Source of the DNA: Chondrus crispus
Lineage: Eukaryota > Rhodophyta > Florideophyceae > Gigartinales > Gigartinaceae
Length of the DNA: 64,000 bases
Assembly (NCBI RefSeq): GCF_000350225.1
Contig: NW_005179095.1
Coordinates: 108,551 to 172,550, forward strand
Direction: 5' to 3'
Positions 10,388-21,691 of the stretch are shown here, piece after piece. Below the pieces are notes generated by a model. It was not told where the DNA came from, did no database searches, and was given only the letters and a program-made list of their open reading frames with translations. Position 1 is the stretch's first letter, and each line of letters begins with the position of its first letter. A program made the translations under genes and the position numbers.

Positions 10388-10533
10388 CGAGCTTACGGGT
10401 GTCTCGGTGCGCTTGTGCGGGGTTGAGGGGAATAATATCGGTAAACATTCCCCTCCCCCGCCGGGGACAAATAGGGGCGGGTCACGGTTGGTTTGACAAG
10501 ACGGTTCACGCGACCGCGCGAACGTGACCGTCT

Positions 10534-11655
10534 TTACGGGGTTTTCGCACTACCCGAGCTGTCAGTGCTATTCGCTTGGCTATCGTTAGCTAGCGCGTCG
10601 ACGGGCCCCTGGCCGCGCGGATGGGGACGGTTTCCCCACCCCGACTGGGCATCTTCTACGAAGTAATCGGATACTTCGTGGCCTTGGATTGCAACGTCCG
10701 GCCGTTGCAATATTCGAGGGGCGGGGAGAACGGGCTCCCCTCCGCCTCCTTCCGTGGGCTGGGGGTGCGTCTCACCAGCCCAATCTTGGAGGTACATGAT
10801 GGCGTTCTGTACCCCTTGGGGCAACGGGGGTCGGCCCCGGTCGCCTCGCCCATCTCGATGGGGATATCGCGTATCCATCCGACGAGGGTCACGTCGATCC
10901 CTTTGATCGGTCCCCGGGTATCGGTACCCGCCTTCACGAGGGGCAAAACGGACGCCCCCACCCGATCGGCTCGGGTCACCTCGACGCGGGCCTCGGTCTG
11001 CCCGCGTAGACTGCTGGATGAGATTGCGCATTCCGGGGCGCGTCTCCATCTGATAGCGGTAGTTCCTGTACGCCGTGAACTGACGTTGTTCAGGAGACAG
11101 GAACGGGCACGCGTACATGGCGTGGCCGTACGTCCGGCACAGCCAACAAATGTACGCGCTGCCATCGGTCGACGCGAAAGTCGCCGCGTGGCGTGCCTCT
11201 TCATCGGTGAGTCGAGGCACGTTATGCAGCCCGCGGTCTCCTTCTCGACGGGAGATATCCAGCTCGGCCATGTTGTGGTTCGGACCACCCATGGCCCTCG
11301 GCGTATGTGCGAACGCCGTTGCGAAGCTTCCGGTCGAACCGGTGGAAGCTGGCGTAGGGGGTCGGCCCCCTGCCCGTTCGAAGCCTTGCGTGATGAGGAC
11401 AGGGTCGGCCTGCCACTCATCTTCTCCAATGTGGAGGGCGGTCGCCGGCGAACTTGTTCCGTGCGACCTTGGAGTTCGGACTCCCTTCGCTGCCGGCTTC
11501 GGGTCCGGCAGCGGCAACCCGCGACGAGCGCGGTAGGTTGTACCCTCGGCCGTTGCGATACGGCGAATCGTTGACAGTTCGGTCTTCTGTTGTCCGGGCA
11601 ACCTTTGCATCGTCTCTGCCACTGCGGCCCGGGTCGCAGTGGACAGCCCGCGCAC
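10534..11655 (-). CDS. gag: G1 gag, C-terminal part with zinc knuckle
   Basis: 373 codons, in the same frame as the ORF ending at 11659; only one TAA separates them, so this is one gag gene with an internal stop. It contains a zinc-knuckle-like motif CWLCRTYGHAMYAC (C-x2-C-x4-H-x4-C), followed by a basic RG/RD-rich tail typical of nucleic-acid-binding gag ends. The start given is simply the first codon usable after the stop. Confidence 0.8.
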   Translation of the reverse strand: MRGLSTATRAAVAETMQRLPGQQKTELSTIRRIATAEGTTYRARRGLPLPDPKPAAKGVRTPRSHGTSSPATALHIGEDEWQADPVLITQGFERAGGRPPTPASTGSTGSFATAFAHTPRAMGGPNHNMAELDISRREGDRGLHNVPRLTDEEARHAATFASTDGSAYICWLCRTYGHAMYACPFLSPEQRQFTAYRNYRYQMETRPGMRNLIQQSTRADRGPRRGDPSRSGGGVRFAPREGGYRYPGTDQRDRRDPRRMDTRYPHRDGRGDRGRPPLPQGVQNAIMYLQDWAGETHPQPTEGGGGEPVLPAPRILQRPDVAIQGHEVSDYFVEDAQSGWGNRPHPRGQGPVDALANDSQANSTDSSGSAKTP

Positions 11656-11658
11656 GAA

Positions 11659-13095
11659 TTAGTGCGCGAGAGCTTGTTCTGAGAACACGGCCGTGCATCG
11701 GAACGCGGCGGATTCCAGCCGGTCTGCGAACGTGTTCTCGGTTTCGTGAGGAAGCTGTCGCGCCGACGCGACAGCATCAAACGCTTCCCCCAACACGTCG
11801 TCGGTTAGGTAGCGTTTGATAAATTGGTTGACAAGACCAGGCCAGCTCGTGTCGTCGTGGAGCTGGCCGGCGCGGAGGCCGCGCATGGTGTAACTCGTAT
11901 ACAACCGCTCCGCGTCCCGCTCGAGGACGTGAGCGAAGACACAAATTGCCACACTTTCGGTCAGGTGCTGGGCATTGAAGGTTATCCGGATATCCTTCAG
12001 AAACGGGAGCAACTGAATCGCGTCAGTACCGTCGAAGCTCTTCATCGTGGGACGGAGCCCACGGCAGCGTTGGACGTACTTCGCGATCCGTCCCGCGTCA
12101 CCCGAGGTAACGAGCCTCGAGGTGTTGTCCAACCGATACATGCGGTAGTTCGCGACGGCGCTGAACTCCTGTATCATGGTGTGGACGGGCTCGAGCCCGG
12201 GTTCGGCGGGGCCCAACGTTCCGAACGGCGTGACGGGCAACGTTCGGACGTCGACGGGGCCGGGATGCGCGGTAAGATCCGCTGGCTGGTAGCCGCCCCA
12301 GCGAGGATCGAAGGGGAGAATCGGTTCCCCTGATCCGCGGGCGACTCCTCCACGGCCACGGTCGGGTTCGTCCGGTACCCTTCGGGACTGCCGCATGCTT
12401 CGGGATGCATACGGCAGGGCTTGAGTTTCGGACGCGACGTTCGCGTCCGCCGTCGGCTTGATGTCCTCCGCCCTCCGACTGGTGACGGCTCCGGTCGGGG
12501 GCCACTCCTGCGCTCCGGATGCGCCCGGAGGAACAGTGGCACCGGGCCCACTCGAGGGGGCTCCGGGCGGCCTCTCGGCCGAGGTCTGTTCCATCTCACG
12601 GGCACGGCAGCGCGTTGAGTTGAGCTCCGCCGCCATGTGCGCGAACGCTCCCATCTGTTCGGCTGATGGGAAGGGTTGCAGGTCGCGTCGGACTCCGGAG
12701 TTTGCACTCGCGGGTCGACCCGCAACGTCCACGGCCGGGGAATCGATGCGCGCCTCTTCGACCAGTACCAAACGGGACTGTAGCTGGTCGACGAGGGCGC
12801 GCAGGTTCTCCAAGGACTGAGTTACGCGCTCAAACCTTCCTTCGCGGAGGGAGCGCAACTCATCCATACAGCGGGCGTAGACGCTGTCGGAGACGTCGAT
12901 ACGGCGGGATGTTCGGACATCTTCAATATACTCCGCGATGCGATCGTACATCGCGCGAGCGTGTCCTTCGGAGAAGTCGGGCGACGGTTCGCGGTCTCGA
13001 GGACCAGCGTCGCCGTCGCCGACTCGGACGCGGAGCGCGGCCTCTCGCACATCGGCGGGCTCCGAGCGAATCGAGGTGGGATATTCGCCACTCAT
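11659..13095 (-). CDS. gag: G1 gag, N-terminal part, ending at in-frame TAA
   Basis: Structural (capsid-type) protein, 478 codons, first ORF after the primer-binding site. The second half (MKSFDGTDAIQLLPFLKDI... to CTAVFSEQALAH) has the shape of a Gypsy-type gag capsid domain and matches the arrangement in the second Gypsy element of this window. The TAA at 11659-11661 falls inside that conserved segment, directly before FVRGLSTATRAAV, so it interrupts the domain rather than ending it. Either a late mutation or a read-through stop. Confidence 0.85.
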   Translation of the reverse strand: MSGEYPTSIRSEPADVREAALRVRVGDGDAGPRDREPSPDFSEGHARAMYDRIAEYIEDVRTSRRIDVSDSVYARCMDELRSLREGRFERVTQSLENLRALVDQLQSRLVLVEEARIDSPAVDVAGRPASANSGVRRDLQPFPSAEQMGAFAHMAAELNSTRCRAREMEQTSAERPPGAPSSGPGATVPPGASGAQEWPPTGAVTSRRAEDIKPTADANVASETQALPYASRSMRQSRRVPDEPDRGRGGVARGSGEPILPFDPRWGGYQPADLTAHPGPVDVRTLPVTPFGTLGPAEPGLEPVHTMIQEFSAVANYRMYRLDNTSRLVTSGDAGRIAKYVQRCRGLRPTMKSFDGTDAIQLLPFLKDIRITFNAQHLTESVAICVFAHVLERDAERLYTSYTMRGLRAGQLHDDTSWPGLVNQFIKRYLTDDVLGEAFDAVASARQLPHETENTFADRLESAAFRCTAVFSEQALAH

Positions 13096-13158
13096 CTCGA
13101 CGCGTAAGGACGCGGAGGTAAACGATAGTCTTCTCGGTTCGATCTTGAGAGTCTTCTA

Positions 13159-13171
13159 GGTCGGGAGACCA
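13159..13171 (-). other. Primer-binding site of G1
   Basis: On the element strand this is TGGTCTCCCGACC, one base inside the 5' LTR. It would pair with a tRNA whose 3' end is GGTCGGGAGA plus CCA. I do not assign the tRNA. The same 13 bases occur at the matching place in the second Gypsy element (21675-21687). Confidence 0.8.
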
Positions 13172-13172
13172 C

Positions 13173-13783
13173 TGTAGTATAATCACCCCCAACGACGAGG
13201 GGGTGAGTACTGACAGTTCGGAAAGACCCCGATCGGCGGGAAGACAGAAGCACGGCCCACCCACGGTACCGAGCACGGGCTCGAGGTAGCGGTGGTAGAG
13301 CGGGATCGGGGAGGACGCGCGCACGCGCGAGCGGTTCTACGCCTCGACGCCCCGGAGCGGTACTGGGTGACGATCCAGTACCGACGGGCGGAGGCGGAGC
13401 CGGCTCGTGGGCGTGCTACGCGCGTCCTCAACCCGCGCGCGGTGCTACTCCTAGGTAAAACGGACGGAAGTACCTAAAAGTAAGCGGGCGGACCAAGGTG
13501 GAGGATCCTTGACAAGTCCGTCCTTGTCGTCCTCCACCGCCGGCGGTCCGCTCATATTTAATGTACAGGGTCACCTATCATAACATTACAGTGGTGCAGG
13601 TCGGCCTGCACTGTAGTGCTGTCAGCCGTCGGGGCTGGCAGCACACGTGTTGTACACGTGTGTGCGCGCGCGCCCCCGTACACGTGGGGTACACGTGTGC
13701 ACGCGCACTGAGGTACTGTAGAGCTCGGGCTCTACTGTTATAAATCTAATCTAAATCTAATTTAGGGAGGGGGATATGCTACA
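13173..13783 (-). repeat. LTR of G1 (5' LTR in element orientation)
   Basis: 611 bp, TGTAG...GCTACA, apparently identical to 108-718. Followed by the target duplication GAAAG. Confidence 0.95.
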
Positions 13784-13788
13784 GAAAG

Positions 13789-14807
13789 ATATGGGGGGGT
13801 TATGGCGGCAGGCCGGTAAGTAAGTCACTCGTGGTGTGGCGTCGATGCGGGAGCGACAAAGCTCCTCCGTAATGATGATGTTTCACGCCGCGCTGTGTAG
13901 CCGTGTACTTGCACGTGGTGTCGATGGGTCAGGGCAACAGTGGTCCATGTGGACCCATCTTCACGCTCGTCGAGCGGGGTTTAGGTGTTGCGAACGAACT
14001 TGGCAAGTGCTCTCATGTGCGATCGATCGCAACTTCGCCGGTGGCGAGCCCCTAGCATTTGTGCGGTCGGCGGTGGGGGTTGCCAACAACGTTTCGTACA
14101 AGTGCGGGCTTTTTCCTTAATTGCAGTTAATTTTTCGACGTATGGCCGGAGTTCAGTCTGCGACTCGTGCTGATCATTTGACAGCTCACCAGCAGCGAGC
14201 CCAATTTCTTTTGATTAAATCACACCCCATGAGGGCGGGTCATCGATCTAGGCGTCACATCACGTGCACGCGGCGGCCGCGTGTGATCGTATCCAAGGAG
14301 GTAAATTACCTCGGCCTGAGACTACAGTACATCTTCTCTTCCACGGCCTGGCCGCGCGGGCCATTTCATTCATGGGCGGGGGTCCCAGGCAAAATCGCTT
14401 GAGTCTTTCGTTTCCCTTCTCCTCACTCCGAGGGGTCTCGTTTCCGGCGACTGTCCTTACTCTCTCTCCGCGACGCTGTTCACTGCATCACTTCAAACTC
14501 GAGAGCCTCCTGATGGGGACCATCCCCAATACAATTCCAACATTTCACTCGCGGTCTTATCGCGTCCCGCATCATTCACTTCCTCTCGATCGGCCTCCCT
14601 CGCGTGCGCCTCTACATCAACTGTATCTTTTCCCCTCCTTCTCCCTCGACTCGAGGGTAACCCGCTCGTCAGTCCCTTTTTGCAAAGGCGTTCCCGACGG
14701 AAGACTGCCTGACTCCTCTCGCTCCGACTTTAATTGCTTGCGGACCCGTTCGTTTCGAACCTCTGACTCCTCCGTGTTCCCTAATCTGCTGATTCTATTG
14801 ACGATGA
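13789..14807. other. Region between G1 and the second Gypsy element; no gene seen
   Basis: About 1 kb without a convincing gene. The 3' LTR of the second Gypsy element would be expected here, but I find no stretch resembling the LTR at 21692-22645, so that end appears deleted or replaced. A pyrimidine-rich run at 14405-14430 could be its polypurine tract read from the other strand. Confidence 0.5.
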
Positions 14808-16007
14808 CTATCCTGCTTGCGTGTGCGCGACTTGCGGCGGCAAGGGTAATTTCTTCCTTCGGAAATACGTGACGGCCGCACTGCGGGGTAATTGCTCAAT
14901 GGGCTCCCACGTCGCGTCCTCGGGCGTATAACCGTACCATTCCACCTTGAGAATCAAATTACCATTTTGATAATCGTGGTCGACGACCCGGTCGATTACA
15001 TATTCCGTGTTCTCTGTTTCCTCTCCTTTCTCTGAACTGTTTCCTTCCCCCTTCTGAAAATCTTCCAACTCGTCCTCTTCTCTGGACGTTCCGAGCTCGC
15101 GTAGGTTTGGAGGTGTCTCCGCTGTCGGCGTTTGACCAACTAAATTATCCAGGTCCCCCGTCGTAGGCGCACGGGTGTGAGGACGTTCCTCGTCCTCCAT
15201 TGCCTCTCCTTCTTCGTTTAACTCCGGCTCTCCCAGGAACTGTAGCGCTTGACGTAGGCCGGTTATCGGCGCATGGTCCATTGGGCTTGGGGCTAATTCC
15301 ACCCTGTCTCGCGATACGCGTTCCTCCTGATCGCCAATGGCAATGACTACCGTATGTTGATCCGATCTTCTGACCTGATAAGGCCCTGTAGCGACTTGTG
15401 CGAGCTTATGTTTCGGTTCGCTAGCCGTGCTCTGCTCCTTCCGGAGGAACACGTAGGACCCTGGTGGGATCTCAGATTGCGGCTTGCGAAGGCGTGCGTC
15501 GAAATTTCGCTTGTACCGGGCTTGTTCCTTTCGCAAACTCCTATCGGCGCTTCGCATTAGGCTCTCCAACCACGACTGCCATTTCAGGTAGTATGCTCGT
15601 GACGAGCTGAAGTTCTCCAAAGTTGGTTGCGCTTGTAACGCAATGTTTCTCGGCGCCCGAGCCAACACTAGCTCGAAGGGCGCAATGTTCGTAGTTCGAT
15701 GAACCTGTGTGTTGTAGGCGAACGTCACAGCGTCGCTAAATAAGTCCCAGTCCTTGGGATGCTCTCCAACGTATTTTTGCAACGCGGAAGTCAGCGTGCG
15801 GTTAAACCTCTCAACTTGGCCGTTGGCTTGCGGGTGGTACGTAGTCGTGAACACATTGCGTATGCCGAGAATTCGGCAGACGTTCTGAAAGAACCGGGCC
15901 GTGAATTGTGTTCCATTGTCGTACAGCAGCTTGGCCGGCGGTCCATACACGAATACCCAATGGTGAACGAAGGCTTGTGCGATGTGTGCAGCTGATATCT
16001 TCTTCAA
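14808..16007 (-). pseudogene. pol: G2 pol, C-terminal part: integrase core and chromodomain
   Basis: 399 codons after the frameshift. It has integrase core Asp (LLYDNGTQF) and Glu (NGQVERFNR), the GPY/F-type region, an acidic linker and a chromodomain (YVIDRVVDHDY...KVEWYGYTPEDATWEP, about residues 330-380). The first catalytic Asp is on the upstream ORF (15811-19389), whose frame changes near 16010-16040; the two overlap in different frames, so the integrase is broken. Confidence 0.9.
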
Positions 16008-19000
16008 CGGTACGGTTCGTACCAGTTTCGAGTATGGAAAGGATCACGAGAATATACCGATTTTCTCGCTTAGTTGTAATTAGCTCGCCGAGGATGTCGA
16101 TGGCGACAAATTCCAGCGGCGCTTTGGGCGTGAACAGCTTCATTTCCTTCGTGTTTTTTCTTAACTTCACCCTTTCCCGCGCACATGCGGCGCAATTCTT
16201 CGCGACTGCATAGCAGTCTAGGGCCATCGTAGGCCAATAAAAATATCTTCTCAAAGTCTTGTAAAGTTTCCTGCCTCCCGGGTGGCCTGCCAATTTTGCG
16301 TAATGGCTTAACCCTAGGACGCGGTCCCTTAACGATTGTGGTATCACCACTTGTACAAACTCCGCCGCGGTACGGCATAGAGTTCCTTCGAGTTCCTCGG
16401 TCTCCATGCTGAACGTTCTCACCTTTCCGGCGTCCATTTCTTCCTTGATGCGGTTGCAGAAGGGGTCGACGGCTTGCTCGCGAATGAGCTCCTCCGGAGT
16501 GACAGCTTGGAATTGATCGAGGCGATCAGGGGCGGCCCCCCCCTCAAGAGCGAGGATGTCGTCTAGCGCGACAGAATTGTCCTCGTCCTCCACTGTTCCC
16601 TCGGCCGGTTCGGCCATAAAGCATTGAATTTCGTCGTCGATTTCGTCGACGGTTTCTCCAGCGGTCCGTAGTCTTGACAGGGCATCGGCTTGGCTGTTAG
16701 CCTTGCCCTTCTTGTACTTGATTTCGAAATCAAATTCCGAGAGGCGGAGCGTCCATCGGATTAATCTCCCGCTGGGGTCGGTTACGTTCATCAACCACCT
16801 CAATGAGGCATGGTCGGTATGCACAATGAAGTGCTCGCCATATAGATATGGTCTTAAAGTCTGTACGGCCCAAATTACCGCTAGACATTCTTTTTCTGAT
16901 ACAGAATAGTTTCTCTCGGCTGCGGCTAACGTTCTTGAAAAGAACCGGATGGGTTTGCGTTGCGCATCCGGGTGTGTTTGAAATAGTGCAGCGCCTATTT
17001 GGTAGTCGCTTGCATCGGTATCTACCGAGTAGGGTAGGTCCTTCTTCGGCAGCGCCAACACCAGCGGTGCCAAGATGGCGTCCTTGAGCTTATGAAAAGC
17101 TTTCTTGCACGGTTCGTCGAATCCTTCCAACTGGACCGGTTGTCCTTTCTTCAGTAGTTGGTTTAGAGGCTGCGCAATTTTCGCATACTGCGGAACGAAC
17201 CTGCGGTAGACATTGCAGAGTCCCAGGAAGCTCCTGAGCTGTGTCTGTGTTCGCGGGTACCGCACTTGTTCCAACGCGGCGGTTCGCGCGACATCGACTT
17301 CTAGCGTACCTGGGCGGACGACGTGGCCCAGGTACTTGATCTTTTCGACGAAAAATTCACACTTGCGAAGCTTGAGCTTCACACCTGCCTTCTCCAATAC
17401 AGAAAGTATTTCATCCACGTGCACGATGTGCTCCTCCCACGACTTGCTAAAAATTATTATGTCGTCCAGATGCACCAAACAGCACTTCCAACGGAACGGA
17501 GAGAGCAGGATATCCATTGCTCTCTGAAACGTCGCTGGCGCGTTAGTTAGCCCGAAGGGCATTCTTGAGAAGCGATACAGTCCTGAGTGACACGAAAATG
17601 CGGTCTTCTCGCGGTTGCGCTCAGGGATAGGTATCTGCCAATATCCCGAGATCGCGTCCAACGCGGAGAAAATTTTGGTGGCACCAAGCGAGTCCAGGCA
17701 CTCATCCATGCGCGCTAAGGGGTACGTGTCCTTCACCGTCACTGCGTTCAGCCTGCGGTAGTCTACGCAAAAACGCATTGACCCGTCCGGCTTGGGCACC
17801 AGCAACACGGGCGACGCCCATTCTGACTGCGCTGGTTCTATCACTCCTGCCTCCAACATCTTCTGCACCTCTGCATCTTCTACTTCGCGGGCTTTAGGCC
17901 CGGCCCGATACGGTGCTTGTGCGATGGGACGAGTCTCAGGGATCCACTCGATCCGATGGACGGTGGTATTAATTTCGCCAAGCGTCCCATCCCACATCCT
18001 TGAATACTTCTTCAACATCCGACGGAACCGCTCGCGCAGCCGTTCCGGCACGTGGCTCAGGTCGAGGTCCTCCACGTCCGGCGGTGGCGGCTCAATCCTG
18101 CGTTGCGGCTTCGTAGCTGCCGACGCGGAGAGCCCTGCCGACCGTTCTTCTGGCTGGTCCTCGAGCGTTTGATCCGACGGTTCGCATCTTGTCTCGCCCG
18201 TAGGCGTCTTGGTGCAATTAGGAAAATTTTCCTTCTTCCTTTCTTGAATTCCGAGAACTTCACCAATGGTGGTTTTGCTCTCGAGCGCGGCTCTCCGGTG
18301 CGGTAATAATTCTGCCACCACTTGGCCTTTTTGCACCCTGACAGGGTACGCCCTAAAATTCGCAACGAGTAAACGAAATGGCCTGTCAGGCTCAACCTGA
18401 ACGACACCATTCGTGCACGTCAACCCGTCCCTTTCGTACAACGACGAATACGGCTGAACCACCACCAAGCCCGCCCTCTTCGAGGTGCATTCCACGACGC
18501 GTTGCGTCCCTGGCTCGATAGTCGTGGCTCTTGCCACTTTTACCTTAGGGGAAATTCGCTCCCCCTTTCCATCATTCTCGTCCTCTCCCGCGACGAGATT
18601 CTTCTTCCCTTTTCTCGTCGAGAACTGCCTAACTATCGGGACCTCCGAGAAATCCGCCAACTCAACGGTTTTCTTCCTTAGATAAATTGCTTCCACAAAC
18701 CGGTCACAGTAGTCCGCGCCTAGAATTAGCGGGACGGCTAGTTTTTCGCATACAATAAACTCGGCTGCCGCCACAAATTTTTCAAGCCTCACAGGCATCC
18801 TAATTGTGCCGAGAGTTCGGAGTGGCCTATTGTTCGCGTCGCCAATGTCTTGGGTCGGTCTGTAGGACACTAGAGATTCCATTCCAGCTGGGACTTCCGA
18901 TTTTCGCACAAGGTTTGGTCCCGCGCCGGTGTCTAAAACAGACAACACCCGGCTCATCAATCCAATTGTAGGTCCGATGTCCTCGTAAACTTTGTAGTTT

Positions 19001-19389
19001 TTTCGCGCAAGAACCAAAATCTTCTCGGGACTCTCCCTTCGCTTAACCCCGTACCAGGGTCTTCGAACTTCTTCCAGCGGATGATCTCGGGCTCGGCTCA
19101 AAATTTTCTTGACTTGAGCTGGCCCTTTGGGCTTATCCACCAATCCAACAACCTCCTCCTCGAGGCCTGATTTTTCCTTTAGAGACGGGGAACAAGGCTG
19201 AGCCCCGGGCACAGTACGTCGACCCTGTGCCTCTCGCGACTCATGCGAGATTCCCCTCTCTAGTTTTCCTGCCGCTGCGGGATCCTTCTCACATCCGACG
19301 GCGCGGGCCCCGCGGTGGGCCCTCTGAAGGGTTGGTTGGACCTCGGCGTTGAAGCACTCGGCGTGCTCGCCGTCTGCGAATCGAACCAA
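15811..19389 (-). pseudogene. pol: G2 pol: protease, RT, RNase H, integrase N-terminal part
   Basis: 1192 codons, of which roughly the last 65 are out of frame after the integrase frameshift. Protease active site VLDTGAGPNLV at about residue 151; RT with FCVDYRRLN and HLDD in place of YLDD near residue 640; RNase H with DTDASDYQIG near 790; integrase zinc site and the first catalytic Asp (VAIDILGEL). It overlaps gag by 130 bases in another frame, so expression would have needed ribosomal frameshifting. The HLDD form keeps both catalytic Asp residues. Confidence 0.9.
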
Positions 19390-21566
19390 TTCTTGACCTT
19401 CAGGTAACTCGTCGATGGTATCCCTAACCTCTCCATCGGAGACAACGCCTCATAATTTTCCAAATCTTGGTGCATTGCCCAGAGGGAAAGAATGCACGTT
19501 GGCGCGGCGTGCCCCTTTTCATAGCAGTGATAGCACACCAGACCGTGCGTCTTGACGGGATATTGCGGACTAGGTCCTCCACGGGCCGGCGGCCTTCCTT
19601 GACGTTGCGGCCTTCCCATCCAGCCTGGCCTTCGAAACGTCGGACCCTTGTCTTCCATCGGAATGCGCGGCGCCGGCGTGTGGCCGCGCCCCCGAAACAT
19701 CATCACGGGATCCGTGGGCTCTAAAAACGACTCCGTCGTGTATGCAGACGTCGGTAAAGTTGACGACCCGCTGTCCCCGTAGTCCTCGTGTCCGTAGCCC
19801 TCCGATGGCTCCATGAACTCGCCTTCGGCTACTAACGCTCCTTCGTAGTGATTTTCGCTACTTCCATGCGCACCGCGCTCATCTGACGCGGACATGGACT
19901 CGGCTAAATGGACTGCGGCGTGACTTTTGCGACCGGGATAAGAAGCCCTCGGCTTCTTACCCGCCCTAATTGTCGACGGCGTCTGAATCGTGACCTTCTT
20001 GGTCTTCTTGTCCTTAGCGCGGCTCGCCGAGCCATGCGCCTTCGCGTAATTAACTAGTCTCAAAAACGAAACGTCCCGATTGTCTTGTCGGTATTGAGAT
20101 ACCATCGGCTTGATACTCGAATCGAGTCCTTCAATAAACATCGTCATCTGTTCTTCCATCGAATATACGTTTCCACATCGATTGCTTGCGTCCGTCAGAC
20201 GGATATAAAAATCCATCTCGTCTTCAGACGGTCTTTGCTGAACTTCTCGCAATGCGAGCACGGCTTGACGGATCGCCTCGTCGGTTGCAAAACTCCTCAA
20301 CAACCACTGTACGGCCTCCGGCCAATCGGATACCTTTACGTGATGGGCCCCGGTCGTCTGAGACACCCAAGTGTACTGTCTCAAGGCGATGCCGCTTAAA
20401 AATTCAGGCAACAGGCGGATCGCTTGCCCCTCGTTCATTTCTTGAGTATCGAACTCCTGAACTAATTTTGCCAAAAAATCCAACACAAGGACCCCGTCCT
20501 CACCTGTGAACGTGTTGTCCTTCTTCACATTAGTCGGAATATCTCTCCTGATTTTTCGTACGGCGGTCCGCCGGGAACTTGACAAATATGTCTGCGGGTT
20601 CCGCAAGCGGTACGTTCGGTACGAAAGTAACTTATTGAAGAGGTAGTTGGTCGGATTCAGCTCCTCCAACTCCTCCCATCGCGGCCCGCGCCGCGTTGCG
20701 ACATCTTCGGGCTCCGCGTCCTTGTCTCTCCGCGAGGCGGACGAAGTGACTCCGCCTCGTCTGGAGGAAATTTTCTTGCTTGACGAAATTCCGTTTCCGT
20801 CTTCTGAACGGCGTTCGGAATCGCCCGAATGGTTCGACGAACCGCCGTTACCATCTTCGGAGGGACCAAGCGACTCCGACTGTGAGTCGCGGTTCTCCGG
20901 ATCGTCACTACAGTGACCCTTGCTTGTACGTCACTTGTCCTTCTTCGAGGGCTTCGACTTGGAACTCCGCTGCCGAGCGGGCTTGTCCTTCTTCGACCGA
21001 CGGTCGCCCTCTCTACCGGAAGGGAGCGGCTCGTCGTCCGATCCTTGCGGAGCTTGATCCGCGGCCTGCTCGAGGTCCTTAAGACGTTGCGCGGCGCGAT
21101 CGAATCGGTCATCGATGCTTGTTCTAAATTTTCCTAAGGACTCGAAGGCTTGATTCGCGTCTCGCCTCGCGTCCTTGACCGAAGTTTTCAACGAGGCTAG
21201 GACCTCCGGCTCCAGACCGTCGGTCGCATCTCTTCGCTTCTTCTCGACGAGATCCACTCGAGCCGATAGCTCTCCTAAAACGGTGTGGAACTCGGATGCT
21301 TGCAACTCTAGTTGCTTCCGGACGAGGGCTAATTCAGCCTCGAGATTTTTCTTCGCTTCTTCGCGAATTTCGCTGCTCATCTTCTCCAACTTCTCGTCGA
21401 GGTCAGTCTTGTCGGCGGCTATCCCCGTAGGGGATTCTTGATCTCCGGGGTCCGTGGCCGTATTGGCCTGGCTCCGGGTTCGAGGACCCCTCGGGATCCT
21501 CGACGCTCGTGCCGATCTGCTTCTACTCGCCCCGGGACCGACGTCCCCGGGTGCGCTTGTTGACAT
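19260..21566 (-). pseudogene. gag: G2 gag, interrupted by one TGA
   Basis: One frame from 21566 to 19260 with a single TGA at 20931-20933. First part (211 codons): Ser/Arg-rich start, then a predicted coiled coil rich in Glu/Lys/Leu (about residues 55-170), then a basic Lys/Ser tail. Second part: Gypsy capsid-like region (DGVLVLDFLAKLVQEF...MEEQMTMFIEGLDSSIK) and a zinc knuckle CYHCYEKGHAAPTC near its end. The two parts may once have been one protein, or the first may be a separate small ORF; the shared frame and lack of other damage between them favour one gene. Confidence 0.8.
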
Positions 21567-21674
21567 CGCTCGTACGAGCGGACCTACGCAGCAAAAAAGT
21601 TACAAACAAAAAGAAAATATAAAAAAGAGTCCGTTACCCAGACCACTTCCTTGTCGTAGATAAGACAATTTCTA

Positions 21675-21687
21675 GGTCGGGAGACCA
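21675..21687 (-). other. Primer-binding site of G2
   Basis: Element-strand TGGTCTCCCGACC, identical to the one in G1, four bases from the LTR start at 21692. Confidence 0.75.
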
Positions 21688-21691
21688 CTTT

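Larger units (their letters stand above)
108..13783 (-). mobile_element. Complete Ty3/Gypsy LTR retrotransposon with extra antisense ORF (element G1)
   Basis: The element is 13,676 bp. Two 611-bp terminal repeats (TGTAG...GCTACA) enclose it, and the same five bases, GAAAG, flank it at 103-107 and 13784-13788, so both ends are exact. In element order (right to left) it has a 5' LTR, a primer-binding site, gag, a gag C-terminal part with zinc knuckle, protease, RT-RNase H-integrase-chromodomain, a hairpin array, an ORF on the opposite strand, a polypurine tract and a 3' LTR. Domain order RT-RH-INT plus a chromodomain places it among chromoviruses. LTRs that look identical imply recent insertion. 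Even so, gag and protease/pol are each broken by one in-frame stop. A typical Gypsy element is 5-7 kb, so this one is about double. Bases 1-107 are left flank with no gene seen. Confidence 0.95.

Noticed and set aside
13789-14340. ACTACA at about 14319-14324 as the end of a second G2 LTR
   Set aside because: The preceding 60 bases show no similarity to the corresponding end of the LTR at 21692-22645.
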